In this document: positions 1 through 12,936 of the stretch, in pieces
Layout: the number at the start of each line of letters is the position of its first letter
Position numbering within the stretch: the first letter of the stretch is position 1
Position numbers and translations under genes: made by a program
From: Micromussa lordhowensis
Taxonomy: Eukaryota > Cnidaria > Anthozoa > Scleractinia > Lobophylliidae
Direction: 5' to 3'
DNA: 64,000 nt
NCBI GenBank assembly: GCA_964020085.1
Contig: OZ026607.1
Coordinates: 21,368,606 to 21,432,605, forward strand
The notes under the pieces: model-generated
Databases searched by the model: none
Seen by the model: the letters and a program-made list of their open reading frames with translations, nothing else
Told to the model about the DNA's origin: nothing

Positions 1-16
1 CTGCGGTCTCTTATAG

Positions 17-1549
17 GGTTTTGTTCGCTTTTCCACGGAAGGAGGAGCTCAGCGTGCTGTGGATGCTTTGAAGGAAGCTAATGATGGTAAAGTGCTCATC
101 AGAGAAGTCGAATCAACTCTCCGGGTCCTAGAAGGTACTTAACAACAATATAGTGACTGGCACTTACCCTCCCGTTCCCTTAAAAGTAAAGAGATTAACC
201 TGCTAATGAGAAATTGCTGTAATATTTGTTTTTTTTTACTTATCCCTATGATTTGTTTGTTTAGTTGCGTTTTCATTTCTTTTAAAGGTGACGAGGAAAA
301 CGATTATTGGGTTAAATCCAAAGAGCAACAAGAAAAAGGAAGACAAAAGAAAGGTAACTCAAGGTCCCTTTCTATTGCTGGCTTCTCCGTCAGGATGACC
401 TTTTGTTTAAGCGAAGCCTTGAATCTTGCTCACTGATGAGAACGCTGGGCTACTCCTATAATGGCCTATACGGGAGGCTTTTTCAGGCTTCAGGTATATC
501 GAAGGGTTGTTATTTCACAAGTTGAGGTACATGAAAGGGTAGGGAAATTTTAAAGGGCTTTTAATTTAAATATTTCGAACAGACGAAATGACAAGAAAAT
601 TTCCATTTTTGGCGATTTATTCATGTTGTTATGAAAGTATGTGAAAGGGGTACCCTTTTTCAATTGAAGGTATACGAAAAGGTTTCCTCTTTTTGTAAAA
701 ATGGTATACAAAAGGGTGAGGGGTTGGACTTCGGGGCGTTGCCGTAGCCCCCCTTACTCCCCAACTCCCCCCCCTTCCCCCAGGGATGAGGATGCAAAAA
801 CATATGTCTCAAGTGTTTTTATTCCGCTACAAATGATATATGAATGTGCAAAAAACGCTTTTGTCTGCAGGAACCCACGCTATTGAGATAATTGTTGTAT
901 TTCCTCCGTAATGACTATGCAAACTCAGCGTGTTCCATTTTTTTGTCCGCCTCAAGTCTTGCCGTATCTATTAATTGATTTTTGCGTGGTCAGAAAAATT
1001 ACATTTAAATTGCGTCATTTGGGTGGTCATACAACGCTGGGTTGAAGCGTTGCGTGACGATCTCAATATCAGTTACGAAGCTAGGACACTTGACACAAGC
1101 GATACCGGTAGTCATAGTCTACTAAAGTAGAGATACGTCAAAGAAGTACTAAGAAACCGAAGTGGATCAAGGGTGGTTTAGACTGAGGAAGACTGAGAGA
1201 GATTGCGAACGGGGAAACCCGAACAGTTTTTGCTAGATTTTTTTAAGGACGCTTTGTGCGCCATACGCAACGTAACGTCCTATAAAAGAAGAGGCACAAA
1301 GATCTAGGTGTGTAAATCATTGTTAAGCGCGAAAAGTTTGGTTTCGTTTTGTTTTTTGCAGGGAAGTATTTCAAGGGTGAACAAAGAGGTAGACGGGGTC
1401 GGGGAGGAAGCCGAAAAAGACGAAGCTTCGACAGACCACAGACGAAAAAAGAAAGCGAAGGAAACGAGGACGAAACGAAAGCAACACACACGCGATTTGA
1501 GGAGGATGAACCCACTGCAAAGAAAGTGAAAACGGAGGACGATTCGTGA
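17..1549 (+). CDS. SSB: Lupus La protein homologue, last three exons (5' part outside window)
   Basis: La binds the 3' oligo-U tails of RNA polymerase III transcripts in the nucleus. Three exons are visible: 17-134, 288-353 and 1362-1549, each with AG acceptors and GT donors and with matching phase 1 junctions. Exon one carries the end of the second RRM (starts GFVRFSTEGGAQ, ends LRVLEG, a La hallmark). Exon two is charged (DYWVKSKEQQEKG). Exon three is a Lys/Arg/Gly-rich tail (KGEQRGRRGRGG) ending in an acidic/basic nuclear-localisation-like segment (AKKVKTEDDS) and TGA at 1547. Vertebrate La has the same order: RRM2, basic short motif, charged C-terminus. The start and La motif lie left of the window. 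Family assignment comes from remembered La motifs; a La-related paralogue is the alternative. Confidence 0.8.
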
Positions 1550-4500
1550 TGCGATACACCACATGTGTACATAATGGACTGCGATTTTAGTTGATACTCT
1601 AGCTTCAATTTTTTTTACATTATCTTGCATGTATTTTGAATGTTTTTTTTTAGTATTTCAAATCCTATTATGTTGAGCCCGTTTGTTTCCTCGTGTAAGG
1701 AAGCGGGAGAAGTGAAAATGCAGCTATTCATAGAATTTTAAGTTTCTGTTTGGAACCAAAATTTTGCAAAGTGCATTAATGTGTGTCGTGAGAAGGAGGA
1801 AGAAAATCCCGTCAAAAATGGCTGACCTGGCACGTTTTCTTGTTGCTGATATTATTGCTTCTTCCCCGACCATTTAAGTTGGGGGGTTGTACAGCTCGCA
1901 GTCCGTTTTGTTGAAGCTGGGTGCAGTTAGTTTCAATTCCTTACAGTTATATTCTGCACAGTTGAACGTTAGAAGACGACGTTTCATGAGGTATAAGTAG
2001 GAAAGAGCCGCACAGCTATCAAGCGTAAGGAAAAAATGTAACGGGAAAGTGAGTTTTCATTCCATTAACAGGAAAAATGTGCGATCATTCAAACAGAAAC
2101 TCCTTGCACCTCCCTGTGTATACTCTTGTACGCACACAAGTAATTAGAAATTACCAGTTTATCCGGCTCACGCTCTCGAGTTTTCAATGTTTATTTTTCG
2201 TTTCCTTTTATAGATCTGTAGGGATTTCTGCCTAATGGATATTAATCCATTTCTTTCTTTAATTTAATTGTATAACTTGACGCTTTCCTGTCAATCATTG
2301 ACTGACCGTCAATCATTGACTGAAACTCATTGACTGAGAATCATTGACTGAAACTCGAAGGACGACATAACAATTAAACTTTGTTTTAAGTTGTATACAG
2401 CAAGCATGCAGATAATAAAACAAGGTCGCCTTACTGTGTTCAATTTAATCTGCAATTTATTGTTGCACGTCTTAGCTTGGTCTCAAAAATTATAATTTAG
2501 GTTATTACGAAAGGTATAAAACAATTTTAAGTCCGTGAATTAACAGAAACTTAATTAACGATTTTATTGATTACAGCATTCGACACAAGATTTTATTTTT
2601 AATGTTCTAGCATACATTTGTCTGCTAAATCGGTCTTGGAGAGAACAAAGATAACGACTCAAAAGTTAACCAACCACACAACCATGAAATTAGCTATTAA
2701 TTCTTACGGGAAAAAAAGGCGAGCGAGGAAGATATCTTCCCCTGGAAAGGGGAATTTCTTCCTGTATTTTGTACAGGAAAGTGATTGCAAAGAAGTCTGA
2801 GTTTCTTTGGAAGTCCTTCCGAAACCTTTTTCGGAAGAAAACGATCAAAAACGATTGACCCAAGCGGATCAATCGTTGCCTATTCAACACTTGATTCGTT
2901 TCTGGTTATAACGGAAAGCTGTTTAGACTATATTTTGGTTAAAATAGAGGTTAAAAACATGCCAAGAGTGATGTTACTATTTACCATGTAGTTTAAAGAT
3001 CTTTTAAGTGTTTTTGCTTTTCTGTATGTAAAGTTGAACTCTATGGAAATCTGTGAAGAAAAACCTTTTCCCTCTTTTTTCAGAAAAATGCTGACATCAG
3101 CATTTTTCTGAAAAAAGAGTAATTATCTCGGGAAAAAATACGTGGCTGCCCCCATTTTTCCTTGTGGATTCCAATAGCTCTTGCAAAGATCTACTTTTTC
3201 CTTATGGTTCTAACCCTGCGCAAACGCCTTTGTATTGAGTGGTCTTTTCCTTAAGAAATGATCAATTGTGAGCAGGTATTTGTTCAGCGTGTAATTTCGC
3301 TATTTTTTCCGGTTAAATATACCCAATAAGCGTAACCAAGATTGTAGAAGTTACGTACACAATATCGGAAACTTTCCAAAATACAATTGTGCAAGGAATA
3401 TGCCGGAAGAAAAGTGTACAACGCGCCATGGGTTAATTTTGCCTTGTAATAACTTGGGGCCGCGATCCAATGAAAAAAAACAGTATTGGGTCAGCGGTCA
3501 ACTTGAAAAAAATCGAGCTCGTAGCCTGAGTCCGCGGTATGGTCACGTGATACTGGTCAGCGGGTACCTTGCAATCATAACATGGATCAATATCAAACGG
3601 ACCTATGGTAATCTGCTTTTCTCTTCTTAGCGTACTGATGTAGATGCGTACATATGGACGGATAAACCCCTATATGAAAATGTCGGAGATGCTTGTCGAT
3701 TCGAATTAAACCCCTAAAGGAGATCAGTCTGGGCGTAGCTCGAGCTTTCTTTGATCGCTAAAAGATACGTTCCACCTAAAACTGGACGGCGTTTTTTTTC
3801 ATCATTTCTTCGTCTTCGAGTGCAATCCTAAAAGATATCCAAATTCCTTGAATTACACCCCTAAGCGAGATGAGGCTTTCAACATTTATTAATGTACCAC
3901 AAGTTGGTCCATTTCGAAGACAAACATACCGACTCTGCGACATTCTCAAGAGTCGATGCTCGTAATTTGCTGACAACCGAAAAAAAATCTGCCAGTACCA
4001 GTATTAAAAAGTCGTGTGCGAATCAGTTAACATCTACTGTACTTATATAGTTTCATGGTAACACGCTTGAAACGATTGAATACAATCTGGGGACGTTTTT
4101 ATCTTCTCCGGTCAGCAAATAAACGCCGATCTAGTCACGTATCTGACATGAATCAAGCGTTTATCTGGAAAATGATATCTGTTTAATGATAATCCTTCTA
4201 TATGCGAAGATCTTGAAACCACTAGATTAAAATGCTGTCAGTCGTAAGCAAAACAAATTTCTATGAATAGAAACAAAATCGTATTTATAACTATAAACGT
4301 TTTAGGCAACCCTTGGATCGCAGGCTTGGCGAATATAACGAAGCGGGGGAGAGATTTCAATGACACTAAGGTATGAAAACAAATAAAAACAAATACAAAA
4401 TCATGAAAATAGAGCCCCATGCAAAGAGTTCACCCCCGTAGAAGGTAACGAGAAACGTATCGTATAATGAGACCATTTTCAACTCAGAACACTGAAGAAT

Positions 4501-4609
4501 ACATGGTAAATGGAACGATCATAGCAAAAGAACTTCGTAAGAAACTTTGGTATGAACGCCTTGAACTATAAAAAGTGTACTTTGTTATGATAACCTGTAT
4601 TTAATTACC
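1550..4609. other. Intergenic, no gene seen
   Basis: AT-rich host DNA after the La stop codon. I see no convincing exon. It holds a short run of repeated ATCATTGACTGA units near 2295-2355 and a perfect palindrome at 3072-3119, listed separately. Confidence 0.5.
3072..3119. repeat. 48-bp perfect palindrome
   Basis: The left half, beginning CTCTTTTTTCAG, is the exact reverse complement of the right half, ending CTGAAAAAAGAG, with essentially no loop. It would form a long hairpin or cruciform. It may be the remains of a foldback element; no gene is attached. Confidence 0.75.
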
Positions 4610-4611
4610 TT

Positions 4612-5722
4612 GAGCAAGAGATTATCAAGGTAAGAGAGTGAATCCTTGGTATAGGCCTTATACCCAAGGTAATCCCTTTTAAGTTATTTTTAGACATGGT
4701 ACCCAGTTCTTCAGAGGATGTTACTCCCGCGATGCGTGGACAGCCCACGCAAGTTTCTCGAAACTACCAGAGACGATATGGCGGGAAATTTAGCGGAAAG
4801 TCATTTTATATGTTTTGAATTTCAAAGGACGCTTCATAGCAGAGATGTTTTCTACACTCTCAGCTGTCGTTTTGTTCGGCTGGGCTTTCGTTTAAATTGT
4901 GCTCGTTTGGCTGCTCATTATTTTGCCGTTTATTCAGTTTTGGGGAGTTTTTATATAAGCAAACCTCAATGGCAACGGCAACAAGTACAATAGCAGTGCA
5001 GCAAGCATGCGTTATAATTCTTTGTTCATTTCTTTGCCGTTCTTTACAATACAACTACGTGAGATAGCCACATTCTGCATATTCGAAAGAACGTGAACTA
5101 CGACGGCCAATTTTTAAAGTTTCTGTTTCCGGCGAATTTTGACGCTTTCTTACATATTCTGTTTGGATATTTCTGACAGTGATAGACAAACTGAATGAAT
5201 CTAAATTCTCGCGAGATTCGTGGGTCAAATATAAAGTCGCTTTCTAATCGAGGTCGTCATAAGCGTTGTTGTCGTTCGGTTTTTTTAACTGCCTTTTGCT
5301 GCTTTGGCGGCGAGAGTCTTTCTGTACTTTCGACCATCAGTTTTTTGTTCGGTTGTGTTGTGTTTGGGTGTTTGTTTGCTTTGCACTCGTTTGTCTACTC
5401 ATTTCTCTGCCTTTCATTCAGTTCTTATTGCTTGTGCAGTGGAATTCTGTCTCCTAGTTTAACGTCTATTAAAGTTTCGAAGTATCCAAACTTAGCGAGA
5501 GACAAGCCCCTGTGCTTGTAATTAAAATATCAAAGAAAACATCCCCACAGCTTTGGAGGGTTTCCTTTGCTTTAAAACGAAACGAAACAAAAACATATCC
5601 TCCACGAAAGCGCAAGTAACGTCCGCGAAGAACTGGGCACCATGAGGGATTACCTTGGGTACAAGGCCTATTCGCATATGGGGATTCACTCTCTTACCTT
5701 GATAATCTCTTGCCTCGAGAGA
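4612..5722. mobile_element. Non-autonomous element with ~100-bp inverted repeats
   Basis: 4612-4712 (GCAAGAGATTATCAAGGTAA) reappears inverted and diverged at 5630-5722, giving a ~1.1-kb unit with long terminal inverted repeats. The interior has no transposase-like ORF. Some interior sequence near 4860-4950 is echoed around 5265-5420, suggesting an internal duplication. No target duplication could be fixed by eye, so the superfamily is open. Confidence 0.5.
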
Positions 5723-7180
5723 GGTCATTTTCCCATCGTTTTGGGAGGCTTTCTCCCATCATCTTGTGAGAGTGTTTCAATTAAACAAGATTTTAAGATA
5801 TTTTATCCAGTAGTTGTGTCTTATTCTGAGGTTGTTTAAGAAAATATTTATACATAATTAATTTTGCTTCCATGTTGTTTTGAAACTTTTTTTAGCTTCG
5901 TTATTTCTATCAATAATAATGATGTACAAGGCCAGTATCCTTAATAGTTTCTCGGCTTCCTCAAGTGAAAATGTTTCCCTAATTAGTACAATTTATCTGT
6001 TTAATTAAGATAATATGAGGCTTTTCAGGATATCGGTGATCCAGAATCAGTACGGAAAGACAGCTACGGAATTTGACGATTAAGCTGAAAACAAAACAGT
6101 TAAACAAACCAAAAGAAAACTAACAAAACATCACAGTAAAGTATGGCTCGTAATCTTGGAGTAATCTCGTAATCGGAGTTTAACCTTTAGGCAGTCGATG
6201 CTGATTTATGACTGAATATTTAACTTTTCTTATTACCACATAAGATTATCTCCAGCATGAAAAATAGTTTTGTTTGCTGTATACCTCAATTACTTCGAGA
6301 ATTGATACTTTTTAACGAAGGCTCTATTATAGGTTTTTGGGATGCGAGACATTTAGGCCCAAAATGAGTCCGAAAAACTTAACCCTTCAAGAGGCATTTG
6401 AAACCGCTACAATTTGATGGTACATTTTGCAAAAAAAAATCAAACTTCTAATCGGTAGATCTTCTTCATCTTTTCTCTAAACATAGAATATCGGTAAAGA
6501 AAATGACCCCTCGAAAGAAAAATAGTGGTCACCGAACGTCCAAGATCGTTAAATCCAGGCAAAGCTATAGCAATGGCCATCTGCCCTATCATTGTTCATT
6601 TTATTACTTAGCGCGCGATCGATGCATGACGTGGTGTGTGAATTTGCGTTGCGCAGTAAGGATGCGCAGAAATAAATAGATCGAACGTCCTTAAGGAGGC
6701 TGGCAACAGTTTCCAGCACTTTTCAAACAACTTTCCTTTGACGAATATATACTACCTCTGTTTATTAAGTGATGCTACAATACTGGTATCACGTAAATGC
6801 TCAGCCATTGGTAAACCAATAATTGTAATCTTTATAGCATAAAAAGTTACCATAGCAACAGTATAACCTGTTAAAAACACCCATAATTTTAGCTTTAGGT
6901 TCTTGTAACTCAAAAACGAGTTCAGTGACCTCCCTTTTTTTATTATGGAATTGTGATAAGCATGATAAGATGCAACTTTTTGCAAAGTTTCAAATAATTC
7001 TGCAGTGTGAGTTCAGATCCACCTTAAATATTCAAAACTTTTAAGAAATTTTAGAAAGCTTTCTGCTTGAGAAAGATTAACAGAATAGAGGAAACTTTTA
7101 AAGCCTAACTAAATCTAGTTGTTAGAAGGAACTTATGTACCCATTGGGTTCCATTCTGCCAAGTCTGACCGCTCTTGAAG
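5723..7180. other. Intergenic, no gene seen
   Basis: Low-complexity AT-rich host sequence. The open frames are short and without protein-like composition. Confidence 0.4.
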
Positions 7181-7700
7181 CTTAAAAAGCTGCCTCCGCA
7201 GTGGTCTTCACTTTCTTCGGCGCCACCTCGCTGCACAAATTAAGATTAAAATAAAAGAAAAAACCTCTTGAACCAAAGTAAATCTAGTTGTTTGGAGAAC
7301 CGTATTTTTCGCCATTGGGCTTTATTCTGTGAGTTGGCTTGTGTCCTTTGATAACTGTTCGTTTGCAAATGAAGATCTATTTGACAACGAAAAGGGTGTT
7401 AGCATTATCTGCCTTCTTTTCGAGGCAAAACCTTTAATCAAGTAACTCTTAACGCCACCTTAGATTTGTCAGGATCTCACCCACTTTCTCCGAATAAAAG
7501 ATATCTGACGATGAACCTAGTTTGTTGAGCGTAAACTGTTCCAGAATTTTCAATGAGAATTGCTCTCGGCATGCTTACATTGATGTCAATCAGTCTTGGA
7601 GGGTAATTATTCCGATGCAGCCCCGTCCCCAGGGACTTTGTTCTTCTTCTGGCCCCGCTTGGGATTGGGTCCGATGAACTTGGCGCCCTCATCCAGAACT
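7181..7700 (-). other. Possible exon remnants, weakly FGF-like
   Basis: On the minus strand, 7610-7690 reads EGAKFIGPNPKRGQKK before a stop, recalling the basic GP..RGQK core that precedes the C-terminal FLPR of FGFs. Slightly downstream another frame reads NYPPRLIDIN before a GTAAGC donor, as if one frame were broken. A good acceptor (TTTGTGCAG) lies near 7211. The pieces do not join in one frame, so this is a pseudogene, a tail of an unseen gene, or chance. Confidence 0.18.
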
Positions 7701-8059
7701 GGCACTAGATTAGCTTCCTAATGTTCTAAATGTTTTTCTTGATTTCATAAAACATTTTCATTAATGGGTCAAGCCAATGTATTCCCCCATAGACATAATT
7801 CATTGTTAGCAAGCTTGATATCAAGTTGGTATTGATATCCTAGACGGTAAAATCGGGAAAATACTTCTTGAAAACAAGACCACCCAAAAATAACCCCCTT
7901 ATATCTTACTAGCAAAATTCTTTTAACGATTAGTAATGTGTCTGCGAAATAGATAACTGGATGGTTATCAACAAGCTCGAATTAAATCAAGACATTACTG
8001 AAGTTGGTCTTATCAGGTCAAGATATCGTCTTGACTTAAATTAAAGTCTCTTCAAATTG

Positions 8060-8890
8060 GTAACGTGACCGCTGTACCATCATCCTCGGCTGTAATCTTG
8101 GCGGTAATTTTGACAATTATTGTAACCTTGAGGAACACGTAAAATCAATTTACAAGTCTTCCCCTTGTCTCCTAAGAAACATCGCCAACATTGGAGGGTA
8201 CCTTAATGAAGGGAGGGCCAAAATTGTTGTTCATGCCTTTATTTCTTTGAAATTAGATAACTAAAACTCACTGCTATGTGGTCTTCCTCTGCATCTACTT
8301 TCAAGATTACAATCCGTTCAAAATACAGCCGCTCAAATTGTCACACGTACTAGGAAATTTGAACGTATGACCCTTACCCTAAAAAATCTCCACTGGCTAA
8401 CTGTCCCGTTGCCGAATTTTAATTATTTTACTGGTCTACAAAGCTCTCAAGCTCTCATCAGCCAGCTATATCCGGCAATGACTTCAGTACTTTTAAATTA
8501 TCGCACCTCTCAACGGACACTAAATCGTCTTCTCAACACCTTCTGGCGCGGACCCCGAAAGCGAGACTAACGAAGACTTATGGCGAGAGAATGTTTTGCT
8601 GTGTCGACACCAAGACTACAGAACTCTCGAACTAAGATCTACTTCTTCAATGAACAAATTTAAAAACATATCTTTTTAAACAAGATCTTTTTAACTCTTT
8701 TAATTTTCAGATGATAAATATGTTTAAATCTCTTAGAATTTTAACTAAGTTTATTCCTATTATTTTTCCCTTTTCCTCCCTTCTTTTAGCTTTTTAATAA
8801 TCGTGATGTAAAGCGCCATGGACAATAAGTGAACTTGGCGCTATACAAATATTTTTCTTTATTTATTTATTCATTTGTTTATTTATTTAG
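8060..8890 (+). pseudogene. LINE reverse transcriptase C-terminal fragment with 3' tail
   Basis: Broken frames translate to the C-terminal region of a CR1/RTE-like non-LTR reverse transcriptase: KSICKSSPCLLRNIANI, then VTRTRKFERMTLTLKNLHWL, then a tail ending TYGERMFCC. Stops and shifts interrupt it. After the coding part comes a typical LINE 3' end (TAAAGCGCCATGGACAATAA) closing in TTTATTTATT simple repeats. It is a dead 5'-truncated copy. Confidence 0.75.
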
Positions 8891-9707
8891 CCTAAGGCAG
8901 TCAAGATATGTTCATGAGCAAATATTTGGTTTGGCACTGGTCAATAAATTTCTTCCGATGGAAAACGCTCTATTCACTACATATTTGCTTGAACTTAACG
9001 TCATTAACATATTTTAGAGACTTTCGATGCTCAACTGACAGTTCTTGCTTTTCACGTCGTCTTCCAAATGTAGATTTTTAAATCCAAATTTCTTCCAAAA
9101 AAAGCCCCTCTGTGAAATATTAATTAAGATCGTTTCAAAACAAATATATGTAGGTAGTCAAAAAAGCCGGTGTCCTTATCCTAAAGGGTCATTAACGCAT
9201 GTTTGTTCAGCGAAAGTGTAGAACAAACAAATTTAAAGATTCAGACTATCGTTTACTTTTGTCGAGAATTGAATAAGATCGGAGTTGTCTGTTGGTTGGT
9301 CAAGAAGAGTTAGACGTCTGCAAAGCAGCAGGATGGCTTGTGCGGCCTAGCTTGAAACTACATATACATGTAAGTCGCATCTTTTTAAACAAATTTAATT
9401 TGGAACGGAAAAAACAAACGTTTTTGTCCAGGCCATTGGACCAGAAGCGTTGACCGAACTTTATTCAACTTCATGCTGAACATAGTTTGGTACAAGATGT
9501 CCAACTTCATCGACTGACATGACCCAGCAGATTTTAGGGACGTACGTAAGAGGTGGTTTCTTTTGGCCCTGAATTGCATTGTATCTACATTTAGTATCGA
9601 TATAACAGCTTATGTAGCAAATATCATCGTCTCCCTGAGGTGACAGTAAATGTTCCGACTCCAAAAACTGTGCATCTCGCTAAATTTTAATCAAAGTTCA
9701 CCAGTTT
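8891..9707. other. Intergenic, no gene seen
   Basis: Host sequence without a supportable exon or RNA gene. Confidence 0.4.
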
Positions 9708-10255
9708 CACCCCACAACACCGCCTCGAAGCTTAACTTCCCGTCCACTCTACGCCGTAGAAATTTGAAAATGCAGCTTTCTAATTTTACGGTTAGGCTTA
9801 CCGTGTACACTAATCCGTCACAAAACAGGAGCTTTTCGAAAAAGGCTCTTCAAGCAGGAGGAATTTGAACACTCCGGATTTGAGTTTTAGTTTGGACGGA
9901 AAACATTTTGAAAATGTAGCTTTGCGATAACAATGACACCACGATCATCATGTGATTTCCCTGCACGAATCCAAAATGACTGGTAATTGTTGCGTTTTCA
10001 AATTTCTTCTGGGGTTGTGTGGAGGGAAAACATCATTTTATGTGTTTTAAGAGTAATTTCTCCAACACGAATCCAAAATGACTGGTAATTGTTGCGTTTT
10101 CAAATTTCTTCTGGGGTTGTGTGGAGGGAAAACATCATTTTATGTGTTTTAAGAGTAATTTCTCCAACACGAATCCAAAATGACTGGTAATTGTTGCGTT
10201 TTCAAATTTCTTCTGGGGTTGTGTGGAGGGAAAACATTTGATGTGTTTTCAGAGT
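9708..10255. repeat. MITE-family copy with three 102-bp tandem units
   Basis: The left part (CGTCCACTCTACGCCG... through AAACAGGAGCTTTTCG) is related to the element at 23136-23600. From about 9962 a unit containing CCAAAATGACTGGTAATTGT repeats three times at 9971, 10073 and 10175, a period of 102 bp with near identity. The internal part of a MITE appears to have been tandemly expanded. Confidence 0.7.
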
Positions 10256-10777
10256 GAAAACTGCAGACAGTACTGTTTCGGCCTTTCTGGGCCTCATTCG
10301 TGCAGTGCTGAAAAGCCTAGGATGGACTGGGTAAGCTTAAAAAGCCACGCACTCTCTCTCTCTATATATATATATAGACAACATTGGAACTTGTCTTTAC
10401 TTCATTGTACAATTCACATTGTTGTAGATTTTTTTATCATCCTCTTACAGTCTACACTCTCCCAATCTGAAAGTTAAAAGTCCAATGTTAATTAAAATGT
10501 CAGGAAAATTAATTTCCTAGGCTTCTCAATCATTAACTGTTAATTAATCCTTTTTTAGGATGCTGAGTGATCTGGGCAATCTTTCATTGACCATGGTCGT
10601 ATTCTCGTTATTGGACTGGACCTGGCTTGCATTGGAGGCTATTGCGGGGAATTTCATTTAAACGAGAGAAATTGCAAACAACCGCATTAGCCTCAGTTGC
10701 AAGCTAGTTCCAGTCCGATACCGAGGATACAAGTATGGTCTATTTGAGCGAGTGCCTTTCTCGCCCGTTCTGCGTGT

Positions 10778-10868
10778 ACTATATAAAGCAAGAAACAACC
10801 CGTGCTGCGTCATTTCCAGGACGGTGTAGCTACCACACTCAACAACGTGGGTGAAAGACAACATCCGT
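10778..10868 (+). promoter_or_regulatory. Candidate TATA promoter and non-coding first exon
   Basis: TATATAAA at about 10780 is followed some 30 bases later by a stretch that ends in a good splice donor (CATCC then GTAAGTGT, donor near 10869). It could be the 5' exon of the gene whose terminal exon is at 11881-12178. The link between them is inference. Confidence 0.35.
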
Positions 10869-11880
10869 AAGTGTTTTTATTACTACTTGATATTTAGTTA
10901 GTGACACTACTTTTATTTTATCACTTTTGGAGCGGGATTGTAAAGCTCGTAAAAGTATATACCCTATACATATGAAAGGTAACTACAAGGGGTTCCAACT
11001 TTTGATGTTACTGATGAAATTTGACCTAATTTAAATTTATGCTGGAGAGAGTAGTTATGTATAGCTGGCAGCTTTTGAACAGCCCCTTCCCTAACACTGT
11101 TGCTCTTTAGTTTGAGGCGGTCATGACATGCAGTAGGGGAATCGAATGGTCCCATTCAATTTAAAAGTGCTCGCAAACTTTGGCCTTTACTCAAACTGCT
11201 CGCCATGAGTGCGCACTTGCTTGTGCTCGCAAAAGTTTTGCAACTGCTCGCATGCTCGATTAACATTTAAATCTGCTCGATTGCAGTCGAACTTTAGAGA
11301 ATTCTTAGGGTAGGATTAGTATTGTAGCTTCTTCTCGTGGTGTGTTCACAACGTCAGGTTAGTAAGTTTTAGACACTGGTAACTTGTTGTCTAGCCTTGC
11401 ATCGATTGTCCTATTTTGGGGGTGTCAGCCAGATCACTTGCTGCAGAACGTTTCCTTTCAATAAAAGAGAGATTCCGGCTGGCGGAAAATTTACCTGCTC
11501 GCTGCTTGCAAGACAAATTTGATCACTACTCGTGCTTGCAAAAGTAAATGCACTGTTCGCATACATATGCTTGCAAATGCTCGCAAAGACCATTCGATAT
11601 CCCTTACAGTGGATTTCTCGAGCCTTCAAGGGAAACAAAATTTATTTCGAGAAAGTGGCCGAGAGGGTGGCGAATTTCTGAGGTACTTGATTTAAGGCTT
11701 TTTCTCGACAAGAAGGCAAATACTGTTAGCAACCTTTTCGTTGTCAAACTGATCCTCATTTGTAAACGTACCGTTATCTTTAAAAGGACGTAAGCCATCT
11801 CTGCAGAATTGTAGGACAAATAGATTTACTTTGGTTCTAGAGGTTGCTGTTTACTTTTTATCTTTCTTCAATCAAACCAG

Positions 11881-12178
11881 TTCAGCGAGGCGTCGAGAAC
11901 AAGAAGCAAGAGACCTCTGGGACGCACTGCTTCATTTTAGGGTGACAGGAGAGGAAGCAATTCCCTCAACCGAGATAACCCGTGATACAAAGCTGTTGCC
12001 TTTTTTCAATCCAGAAATCTTTCTAGAGATGTTTCAAGTGCTTCCAAAAGAATCTATCGTTGAGCGGATCATTTATGAAAAAAAGCTATCTGCAGTAAGG
12101 AACTTTAATCTCTTCGCAATTCCGTGTCCATCGGGGGAATACACAGGGAAGTCCGAACGTATCTATTATTTGTCGTGA
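11881..12178 (+). CDS. Unrecognised terminal coding exon
   Basis: A pyrimidine-rich stretch and AG at 11879-11880 open a frame of about 98 residues, entered in phase 2 and ending TGA at 12178. Two AATAAA signals follow at 12218 and 12223, so this is credible as a last exon. The product is charged at the start (ARRREQEARDLWDALLHF) and mixed afterwards, ending in GKSERIYYLS. I see no transmembrane segment, zinc ligands or repeat, and recognise no family. The 5' exons are unknown; a TATA box and donor lie near 10780-10868. It could also be a taxon-restricted gene. Confidence 0.45.
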
Positions 12179-12447
12179 AGGATGACACATTTATCGCTTG
12201 CATTTTGATCGACATGTAATAAAATAAAGAATGCTGTGGCTTGTATGGAACAGATAGTTCTGGGATTGCCTAAGGCTTGCCTAAGTAGCTAAACAGTTAT
12301 AATTACGTACGTTTTGAGTGCTGTTCATAGACACTTATTTCGCTTATGGCTGACAACATCATGTTTCATTTAGTTTTTCAGACTATTTTAGGAAACAGAT
12401 ATCGATTTTTGAGATAAACGATTGACAATGTTAGGGCATCTCTTTTC

Positions 12448-12936
12448 AGGGATTCTTTTTTTTTTATAAGAATATCAAATTTATGGAATGCATTGCCTAT
12501 TCACTTAAAGTCTGAATCCGACATAAATTCTTTCAAAATGAAGTTAGTAAACGACTTCCTATTTTTCGAGATTAGAAATAGTGTTTGACCCAGATTACAC
12601 TCGAACGTTTAAGCTAATCTATTGCAATACTGGATGATGCTCTTGACTTGTTTTACCGTGTGTGTGCGTGTGCGTTTTTCCCGCTGTAATTCGTGGAATT
12701 TATAATGAAGAGTTGTTGTACTTATTTTGTTAATATTTATTATTCTTTTGGCTGTTTTATTGTCAACAGTAATTACCCACTATATGATGGGTTCCTTTGA
12801 GAGGTGGCCGTTATTTGTTTTTACAAGTTGTCGGTAGCGTAAGGGTGACATGCCTTGTGGGGTACAAAATGTACTTTTGCGTCCCACCTGCCTTTTGCAA
12901 ATTTTTTAAATAAATAAATAAATAAATAAATAACTC
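12448..12936 (+). mobile_element. LINE 3' end (5'-truncated)
   Basis: The reading FIRISNLWNALPIHL... followed by INSFKMKLVNDF is the familiar C-terminus of non-LTR retrotransposon ORF2. An untranslated tail with TTGTGGGGTACAAAATGTAC follows and ends in AAATAAATAAATAAATAA. Only the last ~45 codons remain, with a stop at about 12585. It differs from the LINE at 8060. Confidence 0.75.
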
